From contig NZ_CP094516.1 of the NCBI RefSeq assembly GCF_029909975.1, positions 3,720,001 to 3,784,000 of the forward strand: a stretch of DNA of 64,000 nt, given 5' to 3'. The stretch comes from Bradyrhizobium sp. ISRA430 (GTDB lineage Bacteria; Pseudomonadota; Alphaproteobacteria; Rhizobiales; Xanthobacteraceae). A program made the translations under genes and the position numbers. Positions 36,353 to 46,584 of the stretch are shown piece after piece (the first letter of the stretch is position 1; each line of letters starts with the position of its first letter). Under the pieces are notes generated by a model. It ran no database searches and was not told the origin of the DNA. It was given only the letters and a program-made list of their open reading frames with translations.

Positions 36353-37417
36353 ATGGCGCGCAACATTCTGATCTTGGGGGCTTCTTACGGCTCGCTGCTG
36401 GGCTCGAAGCTGTTGATGGCGGGGCACAACGTGACCCTGGTCTGCCGCGCCAAGACCGCCGAGCTCATCAACCGCGACGGTACCGAGGTGCGCATCAAGC
36501 TGCGCGACGAGGCGGTGCACCGCGCGATCTTCTCGCGAGACCTGCCCGGCAAGCTGGATGCGGTGACGCCCGCCAATGTCGACGTCTCGCGTTACGACAT
36601 GGTCGGCCTCGCGATGCAGGAGCCGCAATACACCAACCACACCGTCCGGACTCTCATGGTCAAGATTGCCGCGGCGAAGCTGCCGTGCCTCTCGATCATG
36701 AACATGCCGCCGCTGCCCTACCTCAAGCGGATTCCAGCACTCGCAGACATGGACCTCGAGGAGGCCTACACCAATGCACAGGTGTGGGAGCGGTTCGAGC
36801 CGGGCCTGGTGACGCTGTGCTCACCCGATCCGCAGGCATTCCGTCCGCCGGAAGAAGCGGCGAACGTGCTGCATGTCGGCCTGCCGACGAACTTCAAGGC
36901 CTCGGTGTTTGCGGACGAGAAGCACAACAAGGTGCTGCGCGAGCTTGAAGCCGACATCGATGCGGTCACGCTCGACGGTCACGACGTGCCGGTGAAGCTG
37001 AAAGTGTTCTCTTCGCTGTTCGTGCCGCTGGCGAAATGGTCGATGCTGCTCACCGGCAACTATCGCTGCATCACGCCGCACGATCCGCAGTCGATCCGCG
37101 ACGCCGTGCACGGCGATCTCGCACGCTCGCAGACGATCTACGATCATGTCGACGCGATCGCCCGGCGCCTCGGTGCCGACCCGCAGGACCAGGTGCCGTT
37201 CGCAAAATACGCCAAGGCCGCCGAGAGCCTGCTCAAGCCGTCATCGGCGGCGCGGGCGGTGGCGGGCGGCGCCCCCTTCATCGAACGCGTCGACCTCCTG
37301 GTGAAGCTGATCTCGCATCAACTTGGCACGCCCAATGCCGAGATCGATCGCACGGTCGAGATCGTGGATCAGAAGCTGAACGAGAAGATCGTGCAGGGCG
37401 GATCCGGCGCGCAATGA
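36353..37417 (+). CDS. Ketopantoate reductase-like NAD(P)-binding protein
   Basis: 354 residues. The N-terminus has a Rossmann-type start of the PanE/ApbA kind (ARNILILGASYGSLLGSKLLMAGHNVTLVCR), with GASYGSLLG in place of the usual GxGxxG. A helical C-terminal domain follows (KWSMLLTGNYRCI, FAKYAKAAESLLKPSSAARA). Real PanE makes pantoate for coenzyme A; the altered glycine motif and extra length suggest a different dehydrogenase or reductase. Preceded by GGAGGAAAGAGC. It stands alone with a hairpin after it. Confidence 0.8.
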   Translation: MARNILILGASYGSLLGSKLLMAGHNVTLVCRAKTAELINRDGTEVRIKLRDEAVHRAIFSRDLPGKLDAVTPANVDVSRYDMVGLAMQEPQYTNHTVRTLMVKIAAAKLPCLSIMNMPPLPYLKRIPALADMDLEEAYTNAQVWERFEPGLVTLCSPDPQAFRPPEEAANVLHVGLPTNFKASVFADEKHNKVLRELEADIDAVTLDGHDVPVKLKVFSSLFVPLAKWSMLLTGNYRCITPHDPQSIRDAVHGDLARSQTIYDHVDAIARRLGADPQDQVPFAKYAKAAESLLKPSSAARAVAGGAPFIERVDLLVKLISHQLGTPNAEIDRTVEIVDQKLNEKIVQGGSGAQ

Positions 37418-37423
37418 TCAAGG

Positions 37424-37450
37424 TCGGCGCGGTAGGCTTGGCCGCGCCGA
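37424..37450. terminator. Hairpin between convergent genes
   Basis: Perfect 9-bp arms TCGGCGCGG (37424-37432) and CCGCGCCGA (37442-37450) lie just after the reductase-like gene stop and before the end of the minus-strand small gene. No T-run follows. Position suggests a shared transcription end. Confidence 0.5.
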
Positions 37451-37463
37451 AGCTAACTGGACC

Positions 37464-37667
37464 TCATCGGCCCGGCTTCTTGATGCAGACCGGGTCGCCC
37501 TTGGGCACGGCCTTGCAGTCCCAGTCCGGGCCGAAACCTGTTGCCTGATGGAAGTTCGGAAAGCCGACGACGACAAAGACGAAGATGCACGTCACGGCGA
37601 GCGCGATCGAAATTCCGATGATGTCGGCGCGCGTCGGATACCACTGAAGCCATTTCATCGGGACCAA
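37464..37667 (-). CDS. Small single-pass membrane protein
   Basis: 67 residues with one membrane helix (DIIGISIALAVTCIFVFVVVGFP) and a short C-terminal domain containing two cysteines (DWDCKAVPKGDPVCIKKPG), which could form a disulfide outside the membrane. ATGs at 37667 and 37658 are both possible. I do not recognise a family. Hydropathy and codon use look real for so short a frame. Confidence 0.6.
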   Translation of the reverse strand: MVPMKWLQWYPTRADIIGISIALAVTCIFVFVVVGFPNFHQATGFGPDWDCKAVPKGDPVCIKKPGR

Positions 37668-37944
37668 TCCAGGTCGCAGTCCTTCGCGTATTTCTTCATC
37701 TCAAGCATAATCGCGCCGGGCCGGGCGCGAAAGCGCCCGGAAAATCGACCCTTCCCATCGTGATTTGGCCCGAACCGGACCATTCCCGTGGCCCCCATTT
37801 GCGCAAACATCGCATACATGCGACTTGTAGCCGTACGCAGGTTGCCTATCACGGGCTGCGACGGGCTGGATGCCGGTTTCCCCGGCCTCGGTTCCGGGTC
37901 CGCCGCGACAGCCGGTTAGAAAGCGGAAGAACAAGTAGAAGACG

Positions 37945-38769
37945 ATGGATCAGGCGACGTTGCAGGTCGTTCGCGCGGTGGAGGCGGGCGCGACGACGAT
38001 GAAGGGGATCCTTGACGCGACCGGATTGTCCCGCCTCAAGGTCGAGCGCGCGCTGAACGCCCTGGAGAAGCAGAAGCTTCTCGTTCGCGATGGCCAGGGC
38101 TTCAAGCCCGTCGGTCGACAGGCACCGCCGCCGCCTTCCCGACAATGCGGATCGTGCAATGCCTGCTGCGACATTCTCGAGGTTGCTGCCGTCGACAAAC
38201 CGGTGAACCAGTTGTGCAAACATTGGCAGACGGGAACGGGATGCACCATCTATGACCGCCGTCCGCAGATGTGCCGTTCATTTGTCTGCGCCTGGCTGCA
38301 AGGCCATCTCGACGATGACTGGTTTCCCGAAAAGGCGGGGCTCGTGGTGCATTTCAGCCAGGACGCCGTCAACGTGACGGTTGATGACCATTGTCCCGAT
38401 CGCTGGCGCGAAGAGCCCTACTTCAGCAAATTGTCCGAGTGGTCACTGAACGGGATCAGGCGGATCGGAAACCGCGGCTATGCGACCCTCGTCGTCTCCG
38501 GGCCCGACAGATTCCTGCTGCTCGGCCGCACCATCGTCCCCGATCCCACGCTGTTCGGCACCGCGTTCCTGCCCCTGACGTCGGACACGTTCCGTTTCTG
38601 GAGAGCGAAGTCGCCCGAGCATTTGCAGCGGCTGCACGAGCGCGTCGCCGAGATCGAGCGCATCCGGCAGGAATTCGGCTCCTGCGCCATCCCTGAAAAT
38701 GAGGATGACGATCCTCACCCGCCCTACCGGCCCGCCCTGCTCCGATTGTCGAATCTGGCGGGCGCCTGA
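37945..38769 (+). CDS. Winged-helix plus YkgJ-type cysteine-cluster fusion protein
   Basis: 274 residues. Residues 1-55 look like a helix-turn-helix (QVVRAVEAGATTMKGILDATGLSRLKVERALNALEKQKLLV, in parts). Residues 65-120 carry a cysteine cluster of the YkgJ type: C68-x2-C71-x2-CC75, C91, C100, C110 and C115 (CGSCNACCDILEV, CTIYDRRPQMCRSFVCAW), which should bind zinc or an iron-sulfur cluster. The remaining 150 residues are unassigned. A regulator or metal-binding processing protein is possible; the fusion is the notable point. Confidence 0.8.
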   Translation: MDQATLQVVRAVEAGATTMKGILDATGLSRLKVERALNALEKQKLLVRDGQGFKPVGRQAPPPPSRQCGSCNACCDILEVAAVDKPVNQLCKHWQTGTGCTIYDRRPQMCRSFVCAWLQGHLDDDWFPEKAGLVVHFSQDAVNVTVDDHCPDRWREEPYFSKLSEWSLNGIRRIGNRGYATLVVSGPDRFLLLGRTIVPDPTLFGTAFLPLTSDTFRFWRAKSPEHLQRLHERVAEIERIRQEFGSCAIPENEDDDPHPPYRPALLRLSNLAGA

Positions 38770-38912
38770 GCGGCGCGGCCAGCCTGAGCATGCATCGACG
38801 TGTTCCCTGAACGCCACCGTGGGCAACGCAGCGTGATTCGCCATGCACCGCTCGACGGGCCGCGATCGGATTGATAAGCCGCTTGCCGCGAAGGAAGGCT
38901 TTGAGTCGGGAC

Positions 38913-40424
38913 ATGACGGTTGCGATCGAGATGGGGCAGACCACGGCGGGCGCCGCGGCAGCCATGGACCTCGAGGAGCTGCTCGCCACCCGCCTCCTGG
39001 TGCAGGGCAATTCCGGCTCCGGCAAATCGCATCTCTTGCGGCGCCTCCTGGAGCAGAGCGCGCCCTGGGTACAGCAGGCCATCATCGATCCCGAAGGCGA
39101 TTTCGTCACGCTGGCCGAGCACTTCGGCCACCTCGTGATCGACGCAGAGGATCATACCGAGCGCGGGCTTCAGGTCGCCGGCGAGCGCGCGCGGCTGCAC
39201 CGCGTTTCCACCGTGCTCAATCTCGAAGGGTTGGATGCCGAGAACCAGATGCGGCGCGCGGCGGCGTTTCTCGGCGGCCTGTTCGACATCGATCGCGACC
39301 ACTGGTATCCGATGCTCGTGGTTGTGGACGAGGCGCAGCTATTCGCGCCGGCGGTTGCGGGCGAAGTATCGGACGAGGCGCGCAAGCTTTCATTGGGTGC
39401 CATGACCAACCTGATGTGCCGCGGCCGCAAGCGCGGACTTGCCGGCATCATCGCGACCCAGCGGCTGGCGAAGCTCGCCAAGAACGTCGCGGCGGAAGCC
39501 TCGAATTTCCTGATGGGCCGCACCTTCCTCGACATCGACATGGCGCGCGCCGCCGACCTCCTCGGCATGGAGCGGCGGCAGGCGGAAACCTTTCGCGATC
39601 TCGAGCGCGGACAGTTCATGGCGCTGGGACCGGCACTGTCGCGCCGGCCCTTGCGCCTCAATATCGGTCCGACCGACACTAAGCCGCGCAATGCCACGCC
39701 ACGGCTATTGCCGCTGCCCGAGGCGACGCTGGAGGATGCACGCGCGGTGATCCTCGCCGCGCCGCCGCCGGAGGCGAACCGCCCACAGCGCCGGCCCGCG
39801 CCGGATCTGCTGGAGCAGCTCAGGGCGGCGAAGTCCGCTGCGACGGAAGCCCGCCCCGAGGCGATCGAGCTGCCGGTCAGCGCGGAGGAGCTCGCGGAGC
39901 GGCGCGAACGCGTCGACCGCACCTTGCGCGCCGTGCTGGCCGAACCCGACGCCGGCTTCCGCGCCATCGGCGTGCTCTATCAGGAGTTCGTGGTCCGCTG
40001 CCGCATCGAGGGGCTCGGCTCGGCCGTGCCCGACCTCAACGAATTCCGCCGCATGCTGACGCATGCGCGCGCCGGGCTCGGCACCGAGCTCGCCGAGGAC
40101 GACGCATGGCAGGAAGTTACGCTGCGCGCCTCGATCCTGCCTGACGACATGCAGGGCGTGTTCATGATGATCGCCCGCGCGGCCAAGGAAGGCTGGCCCT
40201 GCCCGGGCGATGCCGCGATCGCACGCGCCTATGGCTCGCATTCGCTGCGCCGCGCGCAGCGGCTGCTCGGCTACATGGAGGAGCAGGGCCTGATCGTCTG
40301 CCAGCTCGACGGCGGTGGACGCAGGATCGTGACTCTGGTGGAGCTCGCCTGGGCGACCGCGCCGGGCGATCCCAACGGCGATGACTTGCCGGTAGAGCAG
40401 GCTCAGAGCGCAGCGTCTGCTTGA
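38913..40424 (+). CDS. HerA-like ATPase (DUF87 type)
   Basis: 503 residues from ATG 38913 (GGGAC upstream); an earlier ATG at 38871 lacks support. Walker A GNSGSGKS at 32-39, Walker B MLVVVDE near 134-140 followed by AQLFAP, and a sensor-like IIATQRLAKLAKN mark a HerA/FtsK-family hexameric ATPase. The C-terminal half has helical segments (SYGSHSLRRAQRLLGYMEEQGLIV) that look like a winged helix. No NurA nuclease or defence partner is adjacent. The end overlaps the convergent permease gene by 22 nt. Confidence 0.85.
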   Translation: MTVAIEMGQTTAGAAAAMDLEELLATRLLVQGNSGSGKSHLLRRLLEQSAPWVQQAIIDPEGDFVTLAEHFGHLVIDAEDHTERGLQVAGERARLHRVSTVLNLEGLDAENQMRRAAAFLGGLFDIDRDHWYPMLVVVDEAQLFAPAVAGEVSDEARKLSLGAMTNLMCRGRKRGLAGIIATQRLAKLAKNVAAEASNFLMGRTFLDIDMARAADLLGMERRQAETFRDLERGQFMALGPALSRRPLRLNIGPTDTKPRNATPRLLPLPEATLEDARAVILAAPPPEANRPQRRPAPDLLEQLRAAKSAATEARPEAIELPVSAEELAERRERVDRTLRAVLAEPDAGFRAIGVLYQEFVVRCRIEGLGSAVPDLNEFRRMLTHARAGLGTELAEDDAWQEVTLRASILPDDMQGVFMMIARAAKEGWPCPGDAAIARAYGSHSLRRAQRLLGYMEEQGLIVCQLDGGGRRIVTLVELAWATAPGDPNGDDLPVEQAQSAASA

Positions 40425-41449
40425 GCTTGGTTGTCCGTAAAGACTCGGCGATAGAGCACGATCGAGACCAGCCAGGCGATTGCGAACAGCGCGATCACTG
40501 CGAAGCCGACATTCGCAAGTGACTGATTGAGGCCGTCGATCAGCGACCACACCCCGCCGGAGCGATCAAGGCGGTCGCCGATCAGGCCAAGCGCCTCGAT
40601 GCCGCCGATGAACAGGGCAACCGCGACGGAGGCGCCGGTGATGGTGAGGTTGTACCAGAGCTTTCGCAAGGGATCGACGAAGGCCCAGCGATAAGCGCTC
40701 ACCATCAGCGCCGAGTCGGCGGTGTCGACCAGCGCCATGCCGGCGGTGAACAGAGCGGGGAATACCAGGACATGCGCAAGCGAAACGCCGCGCGCGGCCT
40801 CGGTGGCGGAGATGCCGAGCAGCCCGATCTCAGTCGCGGTGTCGAAGCCGAGCCCGAACAACAGTCCGAGCGGATACATGTGGCAGGGTTTCGTCACCAG
40901 ACGGAACATCGGGCCGAGCAACCGCGCCAGAAATCCGCGATTGGCGAGCAGCGCATCGAGCCCTTCGGCGTCATGAATCCCATGCGTGCGCGCCGCGCGA
41001 AACGTCCGCCACAGGCCGATGAAGATGACGAGATTGAGGATCGCGATCACGAGCAGGAAGATCGCGGAGACCGAGCTGCCGATCAGGCCGCCGATGGATT
41101 TGAGCAGACTGTCACCGCCAAGACCGACCACGCCGAGCGCAAGCAGCATGGTCGCGACCACCACGACCGTGGAATGGCCGAGCGCGAAATACAGTCCCGC
41201 GGATCGCGGCACCTCGCCCACATGCATCAGCTTGCGCACGACATTGTCGATGGCGGCGATGTGGTCGGCGTCCACGGCGTGGCGGAGGCCGAACACCCAA
41301 GCAAGCAGCGCGGTCGCCATTACCGCGGGCCGGTCGGCGAACAGCGCGAAGGCCCAGACCCATGCGGCGATATTGGCGATGACGAGCCCGCCGAACAGCA
41401 GCACCGCTTTGGGCTCGACCACCCGCAAAGACCACTTCGTCACGAACAC
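40403..41449 (-). CDS. NiCoT-family nickel/cobalt permease
   Basis: 348 residues from GTG 41449, with GGCGGGA upstream. About eight membrane segments. The family signature H57-x4-D62-H63 lies in GLRHAVDADHIAAIDN, and LGFDTATEIGLL is the second conserved motif. NiCoT permeases import Ni or Co for urease, hydrogenase or cobalamin. A NikR-like operator just upstream (41471-41498) argues for nickel. The frame is open another 112 codons upstream but runs through a dispersed repeat, so that part is not coding. Confidence 0.93.
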   Translation of the reverse strand: MFVTKWSLRVVEPKAVLLFGGLVIANIAAWVWAFALFADRPAVMATALLAWVFGLRHAVDADHIAAIDNVVRKLMHVGEVPRSAGLYFALGHSTVVVVATMLLALGVVGLGGDSLLKSIGGLIGSSVSAIFLLVIAILNLVIFIGLWRTFRAARTHGIHDAEGLDALLANRGFLARLLGPMFRLVTKPCHMYPLGLLFGLGFDTATEIGLLGISATEAARGVSLAHVLVFPALFTAGMALVDTADSALMVSAYRWAFVDPLRKLWYNLTITGASVAVALFIGGIEALGLIGDRLDRSGGVWSLIDGLNQSLANVGFAVIALFAIAWLVSIVLYRRVFTDNQAQADAAL

Positions 41450-41470
41450 ATTCCCGCCAATCGCACTGTA

Positions 41471-41498
41471 GTATGATATTTCTATAGAATGATCACAC
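41471..41498. promoter_or_regulatory. NikR-like operator
   Basis: GTATGA (41471-41476), 16 nt, TCACAC (41493-41498). The known E. coli NikR site is GTATGA-N16-TCATAC, so 11 of 12 half-site bases match with exact spacing. It lies 22-49 nt before the permease start in a short AT-rich patch, a position fit for repression when nickel is plentiful. No nikR gene is in the window. Confidence 0.7.
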
Positions 41499-41572
41499 CG
41501 GCTAGCGCAATCCCGGACTACCGAGATGGATCCCGTAGCAAGACCGCGAGTTGAAGTGCCTTCGTTGCGGCC

Positions 41573-41612
41573 CATCCTTCGAGGCGCCCGCTTGAGCGGG
41601 CTCCTCAGGATG
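41573..41612. repeat. Short dispersed palindrome, copy of the second family
   Basis: CATCCT/AGGATG outer arms and GCCCGCT/AGCGGGC inner arms make a nearly complete stem over 40 bp. It is related to 35359-35460 and 41830-41875. It lies just upstream of the 29-bp-arm repeat. Confidence 0.7.
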
Positions 41613-41645
41613 AGGTCTTGGTTTGCGGTCGCTGCTCCCAGCAGC

Positions 41646-41725
41646 GTCATTGCGAGCGCAGCGAAGCAATCCAGGAGCCTGTCCGCGGATGCATTTCTGG
41701 ATTGCTTCGCTGCGCTCGCAATGAC
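41646..41725. repeat. Dispersed palindromic repeat, copy 2
   Basis: Perfect 29-bp inverted arms (41646-41674 and 41697-41725) with a 22-bp loop; arms identical to those at 35263-35340. About 150 nt upstream of the permease operator on one side and downstream of the livF operon on the other. Confidence 0.9.
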
Positions 41726-41829
41726 GGAGTTTGGGCGGCGACGTAGCTCTTTCAATTCAGGTCTGAAGCGGCAATCAAAGTTCACATCCTCCCCAGGATG
41801 AGGTCTTGTTTCGTGGCAAATTCGTCGAC

Positions 41830-41875
41830 CCTCATGATGAGGAGCCCGCGCGTGCGGGCGTCTCGAACCATGAGG
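41830..41875. repeat. Dispersed palindrome at the end of the livF operon
   Basis: Outer arms CCTCATG and CATGAGG, inner arms AGCCCGC and GCGGGCG. It ends 4 nt before the livF stop on the minus strand and may serve as its transcription end, although no T-run is present. Related copies lie at 35359 and 41573. Confidence 0.7.
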
Positions 41876-41878
41876 CCG

Positions 41879-42612
41879 TTATGCGGCCTCAGAGCCGCCC
41901 AGATAGGCGTCGCGCACGCGGGGATCGTCCTTCAGCGTCCGCGCCGGGCCGGAGAGCACGATCTTGCCGGTCTGCAGGACATAGGCTTCATGCGCGATCT
42001 CGAGCGCGAGGCTGGCGTTCTGCTCGACCATGAAGACCGACACGCCTTCCTGGTTGATGGTCCTGATCAGCTCCAGCACGCGGTCGACATAGAGCGGCGA
42101 CAGGCCCATGGTCGGCTCGTCCATCACGATCATCCGCGGGCGGCTCATCAGCGCGCGGGCCATGGCGACCATCTGCTGCTCGCCGCCCGACAACGAGCCG
42201 GCGCGCTGCGACAGCCGCCGGCCGAGTTTTGGAAACAGCGTCAGCATCCGCTCGAGGTCCTGCGCCACCGCGGCTCGGTCGTTGCGCACGAACGCACCCA
42301 TCAGGATATTCTCCCTGGCGCTCATTTCCGAAAACAGCCGCCGCGCCTCCGGCACCGAGGCGATGCCGCGGCGGACGATCTGCGGCGTGGAAAGTCCGAG
42401 CAGCGGGGCGCCGTCGAAGGTCACCTCGCCCGAGCGCGGCTTCACCAGACCAAGGATGATCTTCATCGTGGTCGATTTGCCGCTGGCGTTACCGCCGAGC
42501 AGACAGACGATGTGGCCGCGCGCGACGCTGATCGACAGGTCGAAATGCACCTGCGCCTGGCCGTAGAAGGTGTTGACGCCCGACAGCGCCAGCAACGGAT
42601 CGGCGGTGCTCG

Positions 42613-42616
<4 letters not shown>
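41879..42616 (-). CDS. livF: LIV-type ABC transporter ATPase LivF
   Basis: 245 residues. Walker A GGNASGKS at 41-48 (the usual GA is AS), signature GSLSGGEQQMVAMARAL, Walker B RMIVMDEPTMGLSP. The length and GLSPLYVDRVLELI ending class it with LivF of the branched-chain amino acid family, whose members also carry amides, urea and aromatic acids. It overlaps livG by 4 nt and ends the operon. Confidence 0.92.
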
Positions 42617-43475
<859 letters not shown>

Positions 43476-43476
<1 letters not shown>

Positions 43477-45299
43477 CAGATCGTCCCCAACAGGCCCTGC
43501 GGCCTGAACCGCACCAGCAGCAGGAGCACGATGCCGTAGATCAGGATGCGGTATTCCGCCGCGATCCGGAACACCTCGGGCAAGCCGACCAGCGCCACCG
43601 ATCCGACGACGGCGCCGACCACATTGCCAAGGCCGCCGAGGATCACGACCGTCAACGCCAGGATGGATTGCTGCGTGTTGAAGGTCTCGTGATTGATGTA
43701 GGAATAAAGATGCGCGGCGATGGCGCCGCTGACGCCTGCAGCGAAGCCGCCGAAGATGAAGGCCAGCGACTTGTAGCGGTTCAGGCTGAGGCCGTAGGCG
43801 CGTGCAGCGATGTCGTCGTCGCGAATGGCGCGGAAGCTGCGGCCAAGATGCGAGGTGAGCAACCGCCCCTGCAGCAGTGCCAGCACGATCATGACGGCAA
43901 GGCTGAACCAGTAGACCGACGACGCGCTGATCAGGTCATAGCCGAACAGCGACAAGGGCGGAATCCCGGAAATGCCGATGGGACCGCGCGTCACGCCCTC
44001 CCAGTTCAGGATCACCAGCGACACGATCTCGCCGATGGCGAGCGTCGCGATCGACACGTAATGCCCGCGCAGGCGGAATGACGGCGAGATCAGCGTCGTG
44101 CCGAGCGCGGCGCTCATCAGGCCGCCGGCGATGACGGCAAGACCGACAGGAACGGACAGGCTCAGCGACAGCAACGCCGACGTATAGGCGCCGATCGCCA
44201 GCAGCGCCGCGTGTCCGAGCGAGACCTGGCCGATCGTGCCCGCAACCAGCGTCAGGCTGAGCGCGAGCATGCCGAGCAGCCAGGCGTTGATCAGGGTCTG
44301 CAGCACGTAGAACGACACCGGAAACAGCGGCAGGATCGCAAAGCCGCCGACGGCGACAGCCAAGGCCCAACGGGGAATGCGAACGGGACGGCTCGGTGCA
44401 ATGAAAGTGCCGGTGAGCGGCTCGGGCGGCGCCTGCCGAGCACTTGCGAACAGGCCGTTCGGCCGCAACACGAGCACCAGCACCAGCAGCAGGAATGCAA
44501 ACAGGTTGCGATAGCTGGTGCCGAATACGGCGACGCCGTAGCTTTCGACAAGTCCGAGCAGCAGACTGCCGACCACGGCGCCGGGGACGTTGCCGGCACC
44601 GCCGACCACCTCGGCGACGACGCCTTTCAGCGTCGCCTGCAGGCTCATCGCCGTGTCGATCTGGTTGTAGTACATGCCGACCAGCATGCCGGAGACGCCG
44701 CCGAGCGCGGCGGCGATGCCGAACACGGCCTGGTTCACGCGGTTGACGTCGACGCCCATCTGCATGGCCGCGTCGCGGTCCTGCGCGGTGGCACGCACCG
44801 CCCAGCCGAGCTTGCTGTAGCGCAGGAACACGAACAGCAGCAGCGCACTGGTGATGCCGACGCCGGCGATCAAGAGGTCGAGCGGGCCGATCGTTCCATT
44901 GCCTACCTGGAAGCGGACGTCGGGGAGCTGGCTCGGCAGCGCGCGCGGGTTGGGCGAAAAGGTGAGCATAACGATCTGGTCGAGCACGAAGCTGATGCCG
45001 ATCGTCGCGAGCAGCGGCGCGATGCGCGCCGAATTCTGCAGGGGACGCAGGCCGAATCGCTCGATGATCAGTCCGACGAGCGCGGCGGCGACCGCGACCA
45101 CGATGATGGTGAGGGGAAGCGGCGTGTGGAGCTGCACCACCGCCACCCAGCCGATATAGGCGCCGACGAGATAGATCGAGCCCTGGGCGAAATTGATCAG
45201 GCGGCTGACGCCGAAGATCAGCGCGAGCCCGACCGCAACGAGGGCATACACATTGCCGACGATCAGCCCATTGATCGTGTAGTCGAGCCAGGAGGACAC
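43476..45299 (-). CDS. Fused LivH-LivM permease
   Basis: 607 residues, about twice a single permease. The N-terminal half is LivH-like ([42 protein letters not shown], in parts, to about residue 285). A proline-rich linker ([23 protein letters not shown]) leads to a LivM-like half ([33 protein letters not shown], in parts; [32 protein letters not shown], in parts). Both halves form the channel. Fusion of the pair is known but less common than two genes. The start abuts the binding-protein gene by 54 nt. Confidence 0.93.
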
Positions 45300-45353
45300 G
45301 CGGGGTTCCTAGTGAAGGGAAAACGGGCCGGAGTGACCACTCCGGCCATGATG

Positions 45354-46511
45354 TCAGGTCGGCTTGCCATCCCAAAGCGCGAACTGCCCCTTGCGGACGA
45401 CGAGCTCGGCGTTCATGGCGCCTTTGACGCGGCGGGTCTCGACGTCGAACGTCGCGGCCCCGAAGATGACGCTCGAGACATCGCGGACCTTGGTGAAGGC
45501 GTCGCGGATGGCGCGGCGATCGGTGCCGCCGATCCGCACGACGGCAGCCGCCATGTTCATTGCATCATAGGCATAGGCGTTGAAGGCGTCGGGCTCCTGC
45601 CCGCTGTATTTCGCCTTGAAGCCCGCGATGAATTTCTTCACCTCCGGCCGCGGATCCTCGGGGAAATAGCGGGTGCCGAGATGGACGTCCTCGACCGCCT
45701 CGCCGCCGAGCTCCAAAAATTTCGGCGAGTAGACCGAGCTAGCGGCGCAGATCGTCTGCTTCAGCCCGACCTGGCGGGCCTGACGCGCGATCAGCGCGCC
45801 ATCGGAATAGTAGGAGATCAGGATCAGCCCGTCGGGACTGGCGTCGCGGACGCGCACCAGGGTGGAGCGGAAATCGCGCTCCTCCGCAATATAGCCCTCG
45901 GTGATCGCGACCTCAGCACCATACTCCTTGGCCGCCTTGACGAAATAGTCGCGGCTGGTGCGGCCCCAATCGGTGTTGAGGTGCAGCACGGCGAGCTTCT
46001 TGAGGCCCAAGCGCTTCACGGCATATTGCGCCAGCAGCGGCTGCTCGTCGGCCTGGCTGACGGAGGTGCTCCACATGAAATCGCCGCCCTTGGTGAAGTC
46101 GGGATGCGAGTTGGTGAAGCCGAACTGCACCAGCCCTCCCCGCTGATAGATTGGAGATGCCGCCATCGACGCCGGGCTGGAGAAGTCACCGAGCTCCATG
46201 ACGATCCTGGAATCGGAGACGAACTTCTGGGCGATCGCCACCGACTGGCGCGGATCGCTCTGGCTGTCCTCGAAATTGTAGGCAAGCTTGCGGCCGTTGA
46301 TGCCGCCGGCCGCGTGGATCTCATCCAGCGCGAGATCGAAGCCTTGCTTCCACTGCGTGCCGTATTGCGCGTTCGGCCCGGTCAGGGGACCGCTGACACC
46401 GAGCAAGATCGGCTCGGACGATTGCGCGAAGGCCGTGCGCGAGAAGGCCGCTCCCGCCATCATGGTGGCAAGAGAGCCCTTGACCAGGGTACGACGATCG
46501 ATGTTGCTCAT
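45354..46511 (-). CDS. LIV-type ABC transporter substrate-binding protein with Tat signal
   Basis: 385 residues from ATG 46511, preceded by GGAG at 6-nt spacing; a GTG at 46523 is also in frame. The N-terminus has a twin-arginine motif (IDRRTLVKGSLATMMAGAAF) and cleavage near AFAQ. The mature part is a type I periplasmic binding protein (ILLGVSGPLTGPNAQYGTQWKQGFDLALDEIHAAGGINGRKL, in parts). Substrate unknown. It precedes the permease and follows the CMD genes, so it may feed the same pathway. Confidence 0.9.
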   Translation of the reverse strand: MSNIDRRTLVKGSLATMMAGAAFSRTAFAQSSEPILLGVSGPLTGPNAQYGTQWKQGFDLALDEIHAAGGINGRKLAYNFEDSQSDPRQSVAIAQKFVSDSRIVMELGDFSSPASMAASPIYQRGGLVQFGFTNSHPDFTKGGDFMWSTSVSQADEQPLLAQYAVKRLGLKKLAVLHLNTDWGRTSRDYFVKAAKEYGAEVAITEGYIAEERDFRSTLVRVRDASPDGLILISYYSDGALIARQARQVGLKQTICAASSVYSPKFLELGGEAVEDVHLGTRYFPEDPRPEVKKFIAGFKAKYSGQEPDAFNAYAYDAMNMAAAVVRIGGTDRRAIRDAFTKVRDVSSVIFGAATFDVETRRVKGAMNAELVVRKGQFALWDGKPT

Positions 46512-46584
46512 ACTCGGCTCCACCCGTTCACATATTGGAGATTGGTCGCAAGTTCTGTGCCAAAGAATCGATCAAGCAAGATGC

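Noticed and set aside
41450..41785. N-terminal extension of the nickel/cobalt permease
   Set aside because: It is translated from the dispersed palindromic repeat and the NikR-like operator region and adds no membrane or family sequence.
35263..41875. Possible CRISPR array made of the palindromic repeats
   Set aside because: Copies are few, far apart, palindromic with long arms and lack regular spacers or cas genes.
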